Positions 28,541 to 36,508 of a DNA stretch of 64,000 bases are shown one piece after another. Positions within the stretch are counted from its first letter, which is position 1, and each line of letters opens with the position of its first letter. The notes below the pieces were generated by a model. That model saw only the letters and a list, made by a program, of their open reading frames with translations, did no database searches and was not told the origin of the DNA. A program made the translations under genes and the position numbers. The stretch is from Burkholderia sp. 4M9327F10 (GTDB lineage Bacteria; Pseudomonadota; Gammaproteobacteria; Burkholderiales; Burkholderiaceae), in contig NZ_SCNV01000018.1 of assembly GCF_005503145.1 (NCBI RefSeq), forward strand, positions 62,001 through 126,000, in the 5' to 3' direction.

Positions 28541-29794
28541 ATGAATGCAAAGGAATGGGATACCTCCTACGAATGGAAAGCGGTGACGTTGCTCGCGCTC
28601 GGGTTCGGGCTTGTCGGGCTGGACCGCTGGCTGATCGCGCCGCTGTTTCCTTCAATCATGAAGGACCTCAACCTGACTGCGCAGGACGTCGGTAACTGCA
28701 TCGGCGTGCTCGGATTATCGTGGGGCGTCTTCGCCGCTCTGATGGGCGGTATCTCGGACAAGGTCGGCCGCCGGAAAGTGCTCATTCCGGCCATCCTGGC
28801 TTTCTCGCTCCTCTCCGGGTTCTCGGGTCTTGCCGGCGGACTCTTCAGCCTGATTGCCATTCGCGGTTTGATGGGCGTGGCCGAGGGTTCGTTCTGTCCC
28901 ACGAGCTTCGCGGCCACCGCTGACGCATCGCATCCACGCAGACGCGGCCTGAACCTTGGTCTCCAGCAAAGCGGTTTTGCGCTCTTCGGGCTGGCGCTTT
29001 CGCCCATCATCGCCACGCAACTGCTGAGTTTCGTCACGTGGCGGTGGGTATTCGGCCTGGTGGCCATCCCGGGCCTGATTCTCGGTCTTATCATGTTCCG
29101 CGTCATCCGCGAGCCGAAGGTGGTGAAGCAGGTTGCGGCTGAGCACACGCCGGTATCGCTCGGCCACGTACTGAAAAGCCGGAACATCATTGTCGCGATG
29201 GCGGCGCTTTGCTGCGCGATGACGGGTGTGTTCGTCCTCGGCGCGTTGCTGCCGCTGTATCTCACCAGCTACCTGTCGCTCGACACGCAGCGCATGGGTC
29301 TGGTTGTTTCCGCTATCGGCTTTGGTGGCTTTCTCGGGCAATTCGGCTTGCCTGGACTGTCCGACATCACCGGCCGCCGGGTGGCGAGCATCGTTGGCTT
29401 CGCAAGCACGGCGGCGCTGCTCTACCTCTTCCGCGGCCTTGGGCCACAACCGCTCCCGCTCTTCGTGGTGCTCTTCGTTGCGTCGTTTTTCACGCTCGGT
29501 CTGGTCTCGCTGCTTTCCGGTCCGGTGGCCACCGAAGCTGCTCCCATTGGGCTTGTCTCGACGTCGATCGGCGTTGTGGTGGGCGCAGGCGAAATCTTCG
29601 GCGGAGGCATTGCACCGGCCATGGGCGGCTATGTGGCCGCGCACTTCGGGATTCAGAACATCCTCTGGCTGCCGATGATCGCCGTCGTGCTCGGCATTGT
29701 CGTCAGCCTCCTGCTCAAGGAGACGGCGCCCGCCGTGCTGCTGCGTCGCCGGGGCGTCGGCGCCGAACTGGCTGCAGGAGAGCAGCCGCGGTAA
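28541..29794 (+). CDS. MFS transporter, probably for aromatic compounds
   Basis: A 417-residue, 12-helix protein. ATG 28541 is chosen because GGAGACGGA lies just before it; the frame is open further upstream. The N-terminus GLVGLDRWLIAPLFPSIMKDL and loop 2-3 motif GGISDKVGRRKVL place it near the aromatic-acid and organic-anion symporters. Its place directly before the LysR regulator and the hydroquinone pathway suggests uptake (or release) of hydroquinone or a precursor, an inference from context only. The 520 bases before it (28020-28540) contain only short weak frames. Confidence 0.85.
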   Translation: MNAKEWDTSYEWKAVTLLALGFGLVGLDRWLIAPLFPSIMKDLNLTAQDVGNCIGVLGLSWGVFAALMGGISDKVGRRKVLIPAILAFSLLSGFSGLAGGLFSLIAIRGLMGVAEGSFCPTSFAATADASHPRRRGLNLGLQQSGFALFGLALSPIIATQLLSFVTWRWVFGLVAIPGLILGLIMFRVIREPKVVKQVAAEHTPVSLGHVLKSRNIIVAMAALCCAMTGVFVLGALLPLYLTSYLSLDTQRMGLVVSAIGFGGFLGQFGLPGLSDITGRRVASIVGFASTAALLYLFRGLGPQPLPLFVVLFVASFFTLGLVSLLSGPVATEAAPIGLVSTSIGVVVGAGEIFGGGIAPAMGGYVAAHFGIQNILWLPMIAVVLGIVVSLLLKETAPAVLLRRRGVGAELAAGEQPR

Positions 29795-29819
29795 ATCCCG
29801 GGGTGGAGACCCGTGTTGG

Positions 29820-29842
29820 GGCCCGCGGTTCTATCGCGGGCC
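29820..29842 (+). terminator. Hairpin after the MFS gene
   Basis: An 8-bp perfect stem GGCCCGCG/CGCGGGCC (29820-29827 with 29835-29842), 7-base loop, followed by TTGTTGC. The T-tract is poor, so termination may be partial. It separates the transporter gene from the LysR gene. Confidence 0.5.
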
Positions 29843-29972
29843 TTGTTGCATGTGTGGCGCTCATGTTGTCGACGTGCGCGTTGAAGGCATGACTACTGGT
29901 GCTCTGCCGCAAGCCGATCCCGGTGAAAGGGTCGTATAAACTGGCGTTTTGGCTGACGAACAAGGGCGCGGT

Positions 29973-30902
29973 ATGGACCGGTTTCTAAGCATCGAGGCCT
30001 TCGTGCGGGTCGCGGAGGCAAGTAGTTTTGTCGAGGCAGCCCGGCAACTGGGAGTGACAAGCTCGGTGGTGACGAACCGGATTCAGCAATTGGAAAAGTT
30101 CGTCAACGCACCGCTTTTTCATCGCAGTACGCGCCACGTGCGCTTGTCGGAGGTGGGTGAGGCGTTCTACCGCGAGTGTGCGGACGTGGTTGGTCGGGTG
30201 AACGAACTGACGGACCAGATGCGCGAGCTTCGCGCCACACCCACGGGCCGGCTGCGCATCCAGATGCTGCCGGGTTTCGCTCTCGGCCATTTCGGTGCAC
30301 CCCTCGCAGCGTTCAACCGCCGCTATCCCGGCATCCAGCTGGATGTCATCGTCAATGACCGTGTTGTCGATCCGGTCGAAGAAGGCTTTGACATCGCATT
30401 TCAGATATTTCCACCCATTTCCGAGTCGCTCATCGAGCGCAGGCTCTTCACCGTTCGCCGGCTCTTTTGCGCGTCGCGCAAATACATCGAAGAGCAGGGT
30501 GCGCCGCAGCATCCGCGCGACTTGCTGCATCACACAACGGCGCTTTATTCGGGATATCCGTCGCGTAATCGCTGGACGATGAGGCACGGCGATGAAGTGG
30601 TCGAGATGGAACTGCCAGGCATGATTCGCTCGAACTCCGTGCACCTGCTGCGCGACTATGCGCTCACGGGCGGCGGGGTGGTGTGCCTGCCGACACTCGT
30701 TGCCAGTGACGCGCTCGTAGAGGGAACGCTGGTGCCCATTCTGACAGAGTACGAGCTTTCCTCTTTGAGCTTCGCTGCCGTCTATCCCGCGACGCAGCGT
30801 CAGGCGCTGAAGGTCAAGGCGCTGGTCGAGTTTCTTGCTGAATATATTGGACCTGAGCCGGCGTGGGACGTGCCTTTGCTGCAGCGCGGCTGGGTCAGCT
30901 GA
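29973..30902 (+). CDS. LysR-family transcriptional regulator of the hydroquinone cluster
   Basis: A 309-residue LTTR. The winged helix-turn-helix is FVRVAEASSFVEAARQLGVTSSVVTNRIQQLE with the wing FHRSTRHVRLSEVG. The effector domain begins GRLRIQMLPGFALGHFG. ATG 29973 gives the usual MDRFLSIEAFVRVA start. It lies directly upstream of pnpCDEF in the same direction and probably controls that operon with an aromatic inducer (inference). Its stop codon lies within a tandem 11-bp duplication at 30899. Confidence 0.92.
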   Translation: MDRFLSIEAFVRVAEASSFVEAARQLGVTSSVVTNRIQQLEKFVNAPLFHRSTRHVRLSEVGEAFYRECADVVGRVNELTDQMRELRATPTGRLRIQMLPGFALGHFGAPLAAFNRRYPGIQLDVIVNDRVVDPVEEGFDIAFQIFPPISESLIERRLFTVRRLFCASRKYIEEQGAPQHPRDLLHHTTALYSGYPSRNRWTMRHGDEVVEMELPGMIRSNSVHLLRDYALTGGGVVCLPTLVASDALVEGTLVPILTEYELSSLSFAAVYPATQRQALKVKALVEFLAEYIGPEPAWDVPLLQRGWVS

Positions 30903-31012
30903 CACGGCGCTGACACGGCGATTATTCGGAAAACGCAAATGCCGTAGTCGCCTTGCCGCTAGTTGTCCCTGCCGGTGCTTGCTCCTAGAGTTGAACCTGA
31001 CAGCAGTTCAAC
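30899..31012. promoter_or_regulatory. Repeats in the pnpC upstream region
   Basis: Two features lie in the 124 bases between the LysR stop and pnpC. CTGACACGGCG occurs twice in tandem (30899-30909 and 30910-30920), the first copy containing the LysR stop. GTTGAAC (30990-30996) and GTTCAAC (31006-31012) form an inverted repeat immediately before the pnpC ribosome site ACAGGAGAC. The latter could be a regulator site or a leader hairpin. No clear -10/-35 pair was picked. Confidence 0.4.
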
Positions 31013-31026
31013 AACAGGAGACAGCA

Positions 31027-31521
31027 ATGACCGACACAGCATTTCATACCGTCTTCGGCTCGCTCGAAAAATACAAAAAAGGCGAGATCGAAATCACGAG
31101 CGGAAGCGCTCATCACTATGCCTTCTCGAATGTCTTCGAGGTGGCGTCACAATCCGCCCCTTACGAGAAAGTCGTAGCGGGCAAGAACCTCGAATACGTC
31201 ATCGAAGTGCTGCGCACCGAGGGCCAGTCGGCATGGTTCGCTTGCGCGCATGACGAGTTCACCATCCAGATGGATGGCGAAGTCCGGATCGATTTCATCA
31301 AGCTGGATGCGCCGCCCGCAGCGGGTCGTGGAACTGTCCATGCCGGCGATAAGCCCGCAGGCCGCCCGATGGGCCATGTCGTGCTGCGCAAGGGCCACCA
31401 GGCATTGCTGCCGGCTGGCTGTGCATACCGCTTCACGGCAAGCCAGCCCGGTGTCGCTCTCGTGCAGACGATTCTCGGCGAATTGTCGGTGCAGAAGTGG
31501 GCAGACATCTGCGTGCACTGA
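31027..31521 (+). CDS. pnpC: Hydroquinone 1,2-dioxygenase small (alpha) subunit
   Basis: A 164-residue subunit of the two-component Fe(II) hydroquinone dioxygenase (PnpCD/HapCD), which opens the ring of hydroquinone between C1 and C2 to 4-hydroxymuconic semialdehyde. The protein has a cupin-like end, MGHVVLRKGHQALLPAGCAYRFTASQPGVALVQTI, and matches the size of HapC. It is followed after 42 bases by the large subunit, which carries the metal ligands. The ribosome site ACAGGAGACAGCA is strong. Assignment rests on pairing with the large subunit and pathway context. HapC is the alternative name. Confidence 0.85.
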   Translation: MTDTAFHTVFGSLEKYKKGEIEITSGSAHHYAFSNVFEVASQSAPYEKVVAGKNLEYVIEVLRTEGQSAWFACAHDEFTIQMDGEVRIDFIKLDAPPAAGRGTVHAGDKPAGRPMGHVVLRKGHQALLPAGCAYRFTASQPGVALVQTILGELSVQKWADICVH

Positions 31522-31563
31522 CGCCACTGCCAGGCACTAACTGAACATCCCAGGAGACACACT

Positions 31564-32583
31564 ATGGCTACCCTCGAGAACCTTGACCACTCTGCTGGCT
31601 TCGCGGCAGACACGGTACGTGCAACGGAACCGGATGCCGTGACGGGCTACCGGCGCTTTCAACTCGGCGAATTCGAGTTTCAGCGCGACGAGTATTTCGT
31701 GAAAATCAGCTGGCCGGCGAAAGGTCAGGTGCGCACGCACGCGATCCCCGCGGACGCGTTTCTGCGCGCAATGATGCGCGATATCGCGTGGGGCTTTTTC
31801 TACGGCTGGGTCAACTTCGACCACGTATTCGGCACGCGCAATCACTACGGCAAGGTCGACGTCTATGCCGGTACGTTCAACGGCATCCTGAAGGAAGCCG
31901 GCGTCGATTACACCGAGACCTTTGAAACGCCGACCATCATGGCGACCTTCAAGGCCATCCTCCATGACTGGACCAACGAAGGCTTCGACCCGTTCGCGGC
32001 GCCGGAAGAGACCGGCACTGCATTTGGCCGCAAGCACGGCGAGAACGACGCAGCCATCGAGCGTACGCGTATTGCCACACGCAGGATGCCGGGCCTCGAA
32101 GGCGACTCGCCGCTGCGCGACGAACTGCCCGTCAATCGCGCGTTCCTCGATGTCGTTCAGGACGAGCCGGAACTGCACGTCGAGCCGGGCTTCGAGGGGC
32201 AGCTCCACGCCTTCAACCTCTTCAAGTATCTGTCGCGCTCGGACGTGACGTGGAATCCGTCGGTCACCTCCGTCTGCGAGCGCAGCCTGTTCTGCCCGAC
32301 GACCGAGGAGTTCATCCTGCCGGTGTTCCATGGCAACGACCGTGTCGAGTGGTTCCTGCAACTTTCCGACGAAATCGTCTGGGACATCGGCGACAAGAAC
32401 ACCGGCGCGCCGCGCGCGCGTATCACGATGCGGGCCGGCGACATCTGCGCGATGCCGGCCGACATTCGCCATCAAGGGTATTCGACCAAGCGCTCCATGC
32501 TGCTCGTCTGGGAAAACGCCACGCCGAACCTGCCGCAGCGCTACGAGAGCGGAGAGCTGGCGCCGTACCCGATTGAATTTTAA
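31564..32583 (+). CDS. pnpD: Hydroquinone 1,2-dioxygenase large (beta) subunit
   Basis: A 339-residue catalytic subunit. It contains FHGNDRVEWFLQ, so His256, Asn258 and Glu262 are in the spacing expected for the Fe(II) site, and His303 in ADIRHQGYS. These four positions are those I recall for PnpD of a 4-nitrophenol degrader, and their exact match in number supports the call. Reaction: hydroquinone + O2 to 4-hydroxymuconic semialdehyde. It acts in the cytoplasm as an alpha2beta2 complex with PnpC. The gene is second in the operon, 32 bases before the dehydrogenase gene. Confidence 0.92.
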   Translation: MATLENLDHSAGFAADTVRATEPDAVTGYRRFQLGEFEFQRDEYFVKISWPAKGQVRTHAIPADAFLRAMMRDIAWGFFYGWVNFDHVFGTRNHYGKVDVYAGTFNGILKEAGVDYTETFETPTIMATFKAILHDWTNEGFDPFAAPEETGTAFGRKHGENDAAIERTRIATRRMPGLEGDSPLRDELPVNRAFLDVVQDEPELHVEPGFEGQLHAFNLFKYLSRSDVTWNPSVTSVCERSLFCPTTEEFILPVFHGNDRVEWFLQLSDEIVWDIGDKNTGAPRARITMRAGDICAMPADIRHQGYSTKRSMLLVWENATPNLPQRYESGELAPYPIEF

Positions 32584-32615
32584 GTAGCGAACCCGCAACA
32601 CACCGAGGACGATTC

Positions 32616-34082
32616 ATGCAAACCCAACTTTTCATCGACGGCCGCTTCGTTGACGCTGTCGAGCGCGGCACTATCGATGTGCTCAATCCTCACGACGGTT
32701 CGCTTATCACGAAGATCGCCGCGGCAACTGCGGTTGACGTGGACCTCGCAGTCGAGGCGGCAACGCGTGCATTCCCGAAATGGTCGGCCATGGCGGCGGC
32801 CGAACGCGGCCGGCTGTTGCTGCGTCTCGCCGATGCGATCGAGGCGAATGGCGAGGAGCTGGCACGGCTGGAGTCGCTGGACACCGGCCACCCGATTCGC
32901 GATTCGCTGGCACTCGACGTGCCGCGCACGGCGGCGTGCTTTCGCTATTTCGGCGGCATGGCCGACAAGCTGCAAGGTTCGGTGATTCCAGTCGAGACGG
33001 GTTTCCTGAACTATGTGCAGCGTGCGCCTATCGGCGTCGTTGGCCAGATTGTTCCGTGGAACTTCCCGCTCATGTTCACAAGCTGGAAGATGGGCCCGGC
33101 GCTCGCAGCAGGCAACACGGTCGTTCTCAAACCGTCGGAAATCACGCCGCTTTCGACGCTGCGCATCGTCGAGCTGATGGCCGAGGTAGGCTTTCCGGCG
33201 GGTGTGGTGAATATCGTCCCCGGCTATGGACACACGGCGGGTCAACGCCTTGCCGAACATCCCGGTGTCGGCAAGATTGCGTTCACGGGTTCGACTGCCA
33301 CCGGCCGCCGTATCGTCGAAGCATCGCAGGGCAATCTGAAGCGCGTTCAACTGGAGCTGGGCGGCAAGGGCGCCAACATTGTGTTCGACGATGCTGACCT
33401 GGATGCAGCAATCAATGGCGCTGCGTGGGCCATCTTCCATAACCAGGGGCAGGCGTGTATCGCGGGTTCGCGTCTCGTGTTGCATGAGCGCATCGCCGAT
33501 GCATTCCTCGAGCGTTTTGTTGCGCTGGCGTCTTCGATCCGCGTTGGCAACCCACTCGATCCGGATACCGAAATGGGGCCGCTGACGTCGAAACAACACC
33601 TGGACCGCGTCCTGACGTTCGTCGACGTGGCGCGGGAGCAGGGAGGCCGCGTGCTCGCAGGCGGCAGCGCTCCGCAGGACCCGGCGCTCGCAAACGGCTA
33701 CTACGTCCGCCCTACGGTGATCGAGGCGAAGACACCGGCCGACCGCATCGCGCAGGAAGAGGTCTTCGGTCCGTTCGTCACGGTATTGCGCTTTAGCAGC
33801 GACGAAGAAGCGCTGTCCATCGCAAACGCGACGGAATACGGCCTGGGCAGCGGCCTCTGGACCAGGGACCTTTCGCGCGCTCACAAGCTGGCTTCGCAAA
33901 TCCATGCGGGGATGTGCTGGATCAATTGCTACAAGCGCGTCAATCCCGGCAGTCCGTTTGGTGGGGTGGGCCAGTCGGGCTACGGCCGCGAGATGGGCTT
34001 CGAAGCGATGCATGACTACACGGAGGCGCGTTCGGTATGGGTCAACGTCGACGCTAACGTGCCGCCGCACTTCAAGCGCTGA
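32616..34082 (+). CDS. pnpE: Aldehyde dehydrogenase, probable 4-hydroxymuconic semialdehyde dehydrogenase
   Basis: A 488-residue NAD(P)-dependent ALDH. The catalytic Cys281 is in NQGQACIAGSRL, the general-base Glu247 in LELGGKGANI, and the cofactor loop is FTGSTATGRRIVE. GVVGQIVPWNFPL is the usual N-terminal ALDH element. Within the operon it would oxidise the PnpCD product to maleylacetate. ALDH family is certain; the exact substrate comes from position between pnpD and the maleylacetate reductase. HapE is the alternative name. Confidence 0.9.
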   Translation: MQTQLFIDGRFVDAVERGTIDVLNPHDGSLITKIAAATAVDVDLAVEAATRAFPKWSAMAAAERGRLLLRLADAIEANGEELARLESLDTGHPIRDSLALDVPRTAACFRYFGGMADKLQGSVIPVETGFLNYVQRAPIGVVGQIVPWNFPLMFTSWKMGPALAAGNTVVLKPSEITPLSTLRIVELMAEVGFPAGVVNIVPGYGHTAGQRLAEHPGVGKIAFTGSTATGRRIVEASQGNLKRVQLELGGKGANIVFDDADLDAAINGAAWAIFHNQGQACIAGSRLVLHERIADAFLERFVALASSIRVGNPLDPDTEMGPLTSKQHLDRVLTFVDVAREQGGRVLAGGSAPQDPALANGYYVRPTVIEAKTPADRIAQEEVFGPFVTVLRFSSDEEALSIANATEYGLGSGLWTRDLSRAHKLASQIHAGMCWINCYKRVNPGSPFGGVGQSGYGREMGFEAMHDYTEARSVWVNVDANVPPHFKR

Positions 34083-34089
34083 GGCTTTC

Positions 34090-35157
34090 ATGCAGCGCTT
34101 CGTTTATCAAGGCACACCGTCGCGCGTGGTTTTCGGATGGGGCGCCCTTGGAAAGCTACCGGATGAGCTGACCCGGCTCGGTGCCCGCCGGGCGCTCATC
34201 CTGTCCACGCCGGAGCAGCGGCATCTCGCTGAGCAGGTGAAGGATGCGTTGGCGGCGCGAGCGGCTGGCGTGTTTGCGCAGGCGGTCATGCATGTCCCGG
34301 TCGAGGTCGCGCGTGCGGCGCGCCAGAGGGCGAGCGAACTGGACGCAGACGGTTGCATTGCGATTGGCGGCGGTTCAACGATCGGGCTGGGCAAGGCAAT
34401 TGCGCTCGAGTCGTCTCTGCCCATCCTCGCGGTTCCGACGACCTACGCCGGCTCCGAAATGACGCCGATTTTCGGAATAACGGAAGGCCGTCTGAAGCGC
34501 ACCGGACGCGATGCGCGCGTGCTGCCTCGTACTGTGCTGTACGACCCGTCCTTGACGCTGTCGTTGCCGCCGGCGATCTCGGCGGCATCCGGGATCAACG
34601 CGATGGCGCATGCGGTCGAGGCGCTCTATGCCGAAGACGCGAACCCGGTGATCAGCCTCATGGCGGAGGAGTCGATTCGCGCGCTCGGCGAGGCGCTGCC
34701 TGTTGTCGTACGCACACCTGACGACGCGGATATGCGTAGCCGGGCGCTCTACGGCGCGTGGCTCGCGGGAACTTGCCTGGGAGCGGTAGGGATGGCGTTG
34801 CATCATAAGCTTTGCCATACCCTGGGCGGAACGTTCAACCTGCCTCACGCCCAGACGCACGCTGCGATGCTGCCGCACACGGCTCACTACAACCATGCCT
34901 CGGCTCCCGAGGCTCTGCGCCGCGTCGCGCGTGCATTGGGCGGTGACGACGCGGGCGACGCCGGGCCGCTGCTGTTCAGGCTGAACGGGCAGCTTGGTGT
35001 CCCGGCGGCGCTTGCGGACATCGGCATGCCAGAGGATGGCCTCGACGAGGCGGCGGAGGTCGCCTGCCAGAACCCTTATGCGAACCCGCGGCCGATAGAG
35101 CGCGCAGCGATTCGCTCGCTGCTGCAGGATGCGTGGGAAGGACGCGCGCCGGGCTGA
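34090..35157 (+). CDS. pnpF: Maleylacetate reductase
   Basis: A 355-residue iron-type alcohol dehydrogenase-family enzyme that reduces maleylacetate to 3-oxoadipate with NAD(P)H. VVFGWGALGKLPDEL at the N-terminus, the nucleotide-binding GGGSTIGLGKAIA, VPTTYAGSEMTPIFG, and the metal-region HHKLCHTLGGTFNLPHAQTHA are typical of maleylacetate reductases. The ATG at 34090 lies 7 bases after the pnpE stop. 3-Oxoadipate then enters central metabolism by thiolytic steps not encoded here. Confidence 0.93.
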   Translation: MQRFVYQGTPSRVVFGWGALGKLPDELTRLGARRALILSTPEQRHLAEQVKDALAARAAGVFAQAVMHVPVEVARAARQRASELDADGCIAIGGGSTIGLGKAIALESSLPILAVPTTYAGSEMTPIFGITEGRLKRTGRDARVLPRTVLYDPSLTLSLPPAISAASGINAMAHAVEALYAEDANPVISLMAEESIRALGEALPVVVRTPDDADMRSRALYGAWLAGTCLGAVGMALHHKLCHTLGGTFNLPHAQTHAAMLPHTAHYNHASAPEALRRVARALGGDDAGDAGPLLFRLNGQLGVPAALADIGMPEDGLDEAAEVACQNPYANPRPIERAAIRSLLQDAWEGRAPG

Positions 35158-35365
35158 GCAGCGGGAGGCGTGGATGGAGACAGATAGAGACAGGTGGAGA
35201 CAGACGTGACCAATGACCCACGAGATGTCGAGGAGGAGCGGATGTCGGCAATTCGCTTCCTCGCCGGGACCGGAAAAATATGCGACGGCCTGGTTTGCCG
35301 GTTCAGGCTGAGCGGACGGTACCGCACATCGCGCCATGACCTGGTTCTCGACCGGAGCTGACACC

Positions 35366-35677
35366 ATGCGCCGCTATTACGCAGTCTTTGCTACCGACAG
35401 GCCGGGCATGCGGGAAGTCCGGGAGCGCGTTCGAGCGAGCCATCGGACCTATTTGCGCAGCGCCGCGCAGCACGGTGTGTTTGTGCGCCTCGGCGGCCCG
35501 ACACTGGCACCGCTGTGCAACACGATGAACGGTACGCTGCTGGTCGTCGAGGCGGAAGATATCGATACCGTCATGCAGTTCATCGGCAACGACCCGTACA
35601 TGAAAGAAGGGCTGTTCTCACGCGTGGAAGTGCGCCCGTGGGACTGGAGCCTCGGAAATCCTGAGCAGCGGGTGTGA
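35366..35677 (+). CDS. YciI-like protein
   Basis: A 103-residue ferredoxin-like-fold protein: MRRYYAVFATDRPGMREVRERVRASHRTYL, GVFVRLGGPTLAP, GTLLVVEAEDIDTVMQFIGNDPY. This is the YciI pattern, with the conserved His in ASHRTYL and Asp in GNDPY. YciI relatives include a chloromuconolactone-type dehalogenase and many of unknown role in aromatic pathways. GGAGCTGACACC precedes ATG 35366; an in-frame ATG at 35336 is possible. It ends 3 bases before the Rieske ferredoxin start. Confidence 0.8.
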   Translation: MRRYYAVFATDRPGMREVRERVRASHRTYLRSAAQHGVFVRLGGPTLAPLCNTMNGTLLVVEAEDIDTVMQFIGNDPYMKEGLFSRVEVRPWDWSLGNPEQRV

Positions 35678-35680
35678 GAA

Positions 35681-36016
35681 ATGAGCGCAAGACAGCTATG
35701 CCGCTTGGCCGATGTTCCCGATGGCGGGGCACGGGTGATTGACGAAGCATGTATCGGGCGACCGGTGGTCGTGGTGCGGCGCGGCGAGCAGGTGTGGGCG
35801 TATGTGAATCGTTGCCCGCATTTTTCAGTGCCGCTCGATTTTGTACCCGGAAGTGTCTCTTGCTATCGGTCTCAGGTCCTGATGTGCGCTCACCATAGTG
35901 CGCTATTCAGGTTCGACGACGGTTTTTGTATCGACGGTCCGTGTACGGGCGCTGCTTTGGAGGCTGTGCCTGTCGAGGTTGACTCGGATGCGTGGGTCGT
36001 TTCGGTAGTGGTTTGA
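35681..36016 (+). CDS. Rieske [2Fe-2S] ferredoxin-like protein
   Basis: A 111-residue single-domain protein. The cluster ligands are in NRCPHFSVPL (Cys-x-His) and MCAHHSALFRFDDGFCIDGPC (Cys-x2-His), and CIDGPC is the Pro-loop region. It has no oxygenase partner in the window. Placed last in the hydroquinone operon, it might supply electrons to reactivate oxidised Fe(III) dioxygenase, as the XylT ferredoxin does for catechol 2,3-dioxygenase; that is a hypothesis. It starts three bases after the YciI-like stop. Confidence 0.85.
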   Translation: MSARQLCRLADVPDGGARVIDEACIGRPVVVVRRGEQVWAYVNRCPHFSVPLDFVPGSVSCYRSQVLMCAHHSALFRFDDGFCIDGPCTGAALEAVPVEVDSDAWVVSVVV

Positions 36017-36508
36017 ACCAATCACGGGTTCCGCGGCGTTAGCGAAGAAGTTGGGTTGCCGCTCCTGCTGCAGCTGCTGGGGTGCGGGTCCGGCACACAT
36101 GACTGGCACACTTTCCTTTCCTAATTAATTTAGAGAGCAGGACTATACAGAAAATCAAGCCTGTTAATGGCTGTGGCGGAGGCCGTGTCCGCCTGGAACG
36201 AAGCCACCGGAATCCGCAAAGCGCCAATACTGGCGCTGGCGAACGATGTCGTATTTCAGCTTTTCCGCGAAACGCGCGACGTGTGGCTCGCGTGGCCGTC
36301 GAAGTTCGTGCCGTTCAATGCCGCCACGCTCGGCGCGGCAAGTGGCCGCGCTACTCAGCGAACACATCTACGAACAGCTCCGCGAGCCTCAGGTGGTTTC
36401 TTTGGCCTGACAATTGTTTGCATATTTTCAGACTCCAGCTAATTGACCCTGACAGCTCATCCGTCATAGCGTGGTGCGACCCCGTCCACTGAGGAGCGCA
36501 CCGAACCC
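36017..36508. other. 492-base gap before the muramidase gene
   Basis: No supported gene. A short open frame at 36167-36442 reads partly like a protein (DVVFQLFRETRDVWLAWPSKF) but has no start context and loses character after that, so it may be a worn-down remnant. AT-rich patches at 36120-36135 and 36418-36440 could hold promoters. No terminator was identified. Confidence 0.4.

Noticed and set aside
31027..32583. Homogentisate or gentisate dioxygenase
   Set aside because: Two-subunit size, His256/Asn258/Glu262/His303 spacing and the following dehydrogenase and maleylacetate reductase fit hydroquinone dioxygenase better.
36167..36442. Possible small gene or gene remnant before the muramidase
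   Set aside because: Only the first 35 residues look protein-like; no start context and composition fails later.
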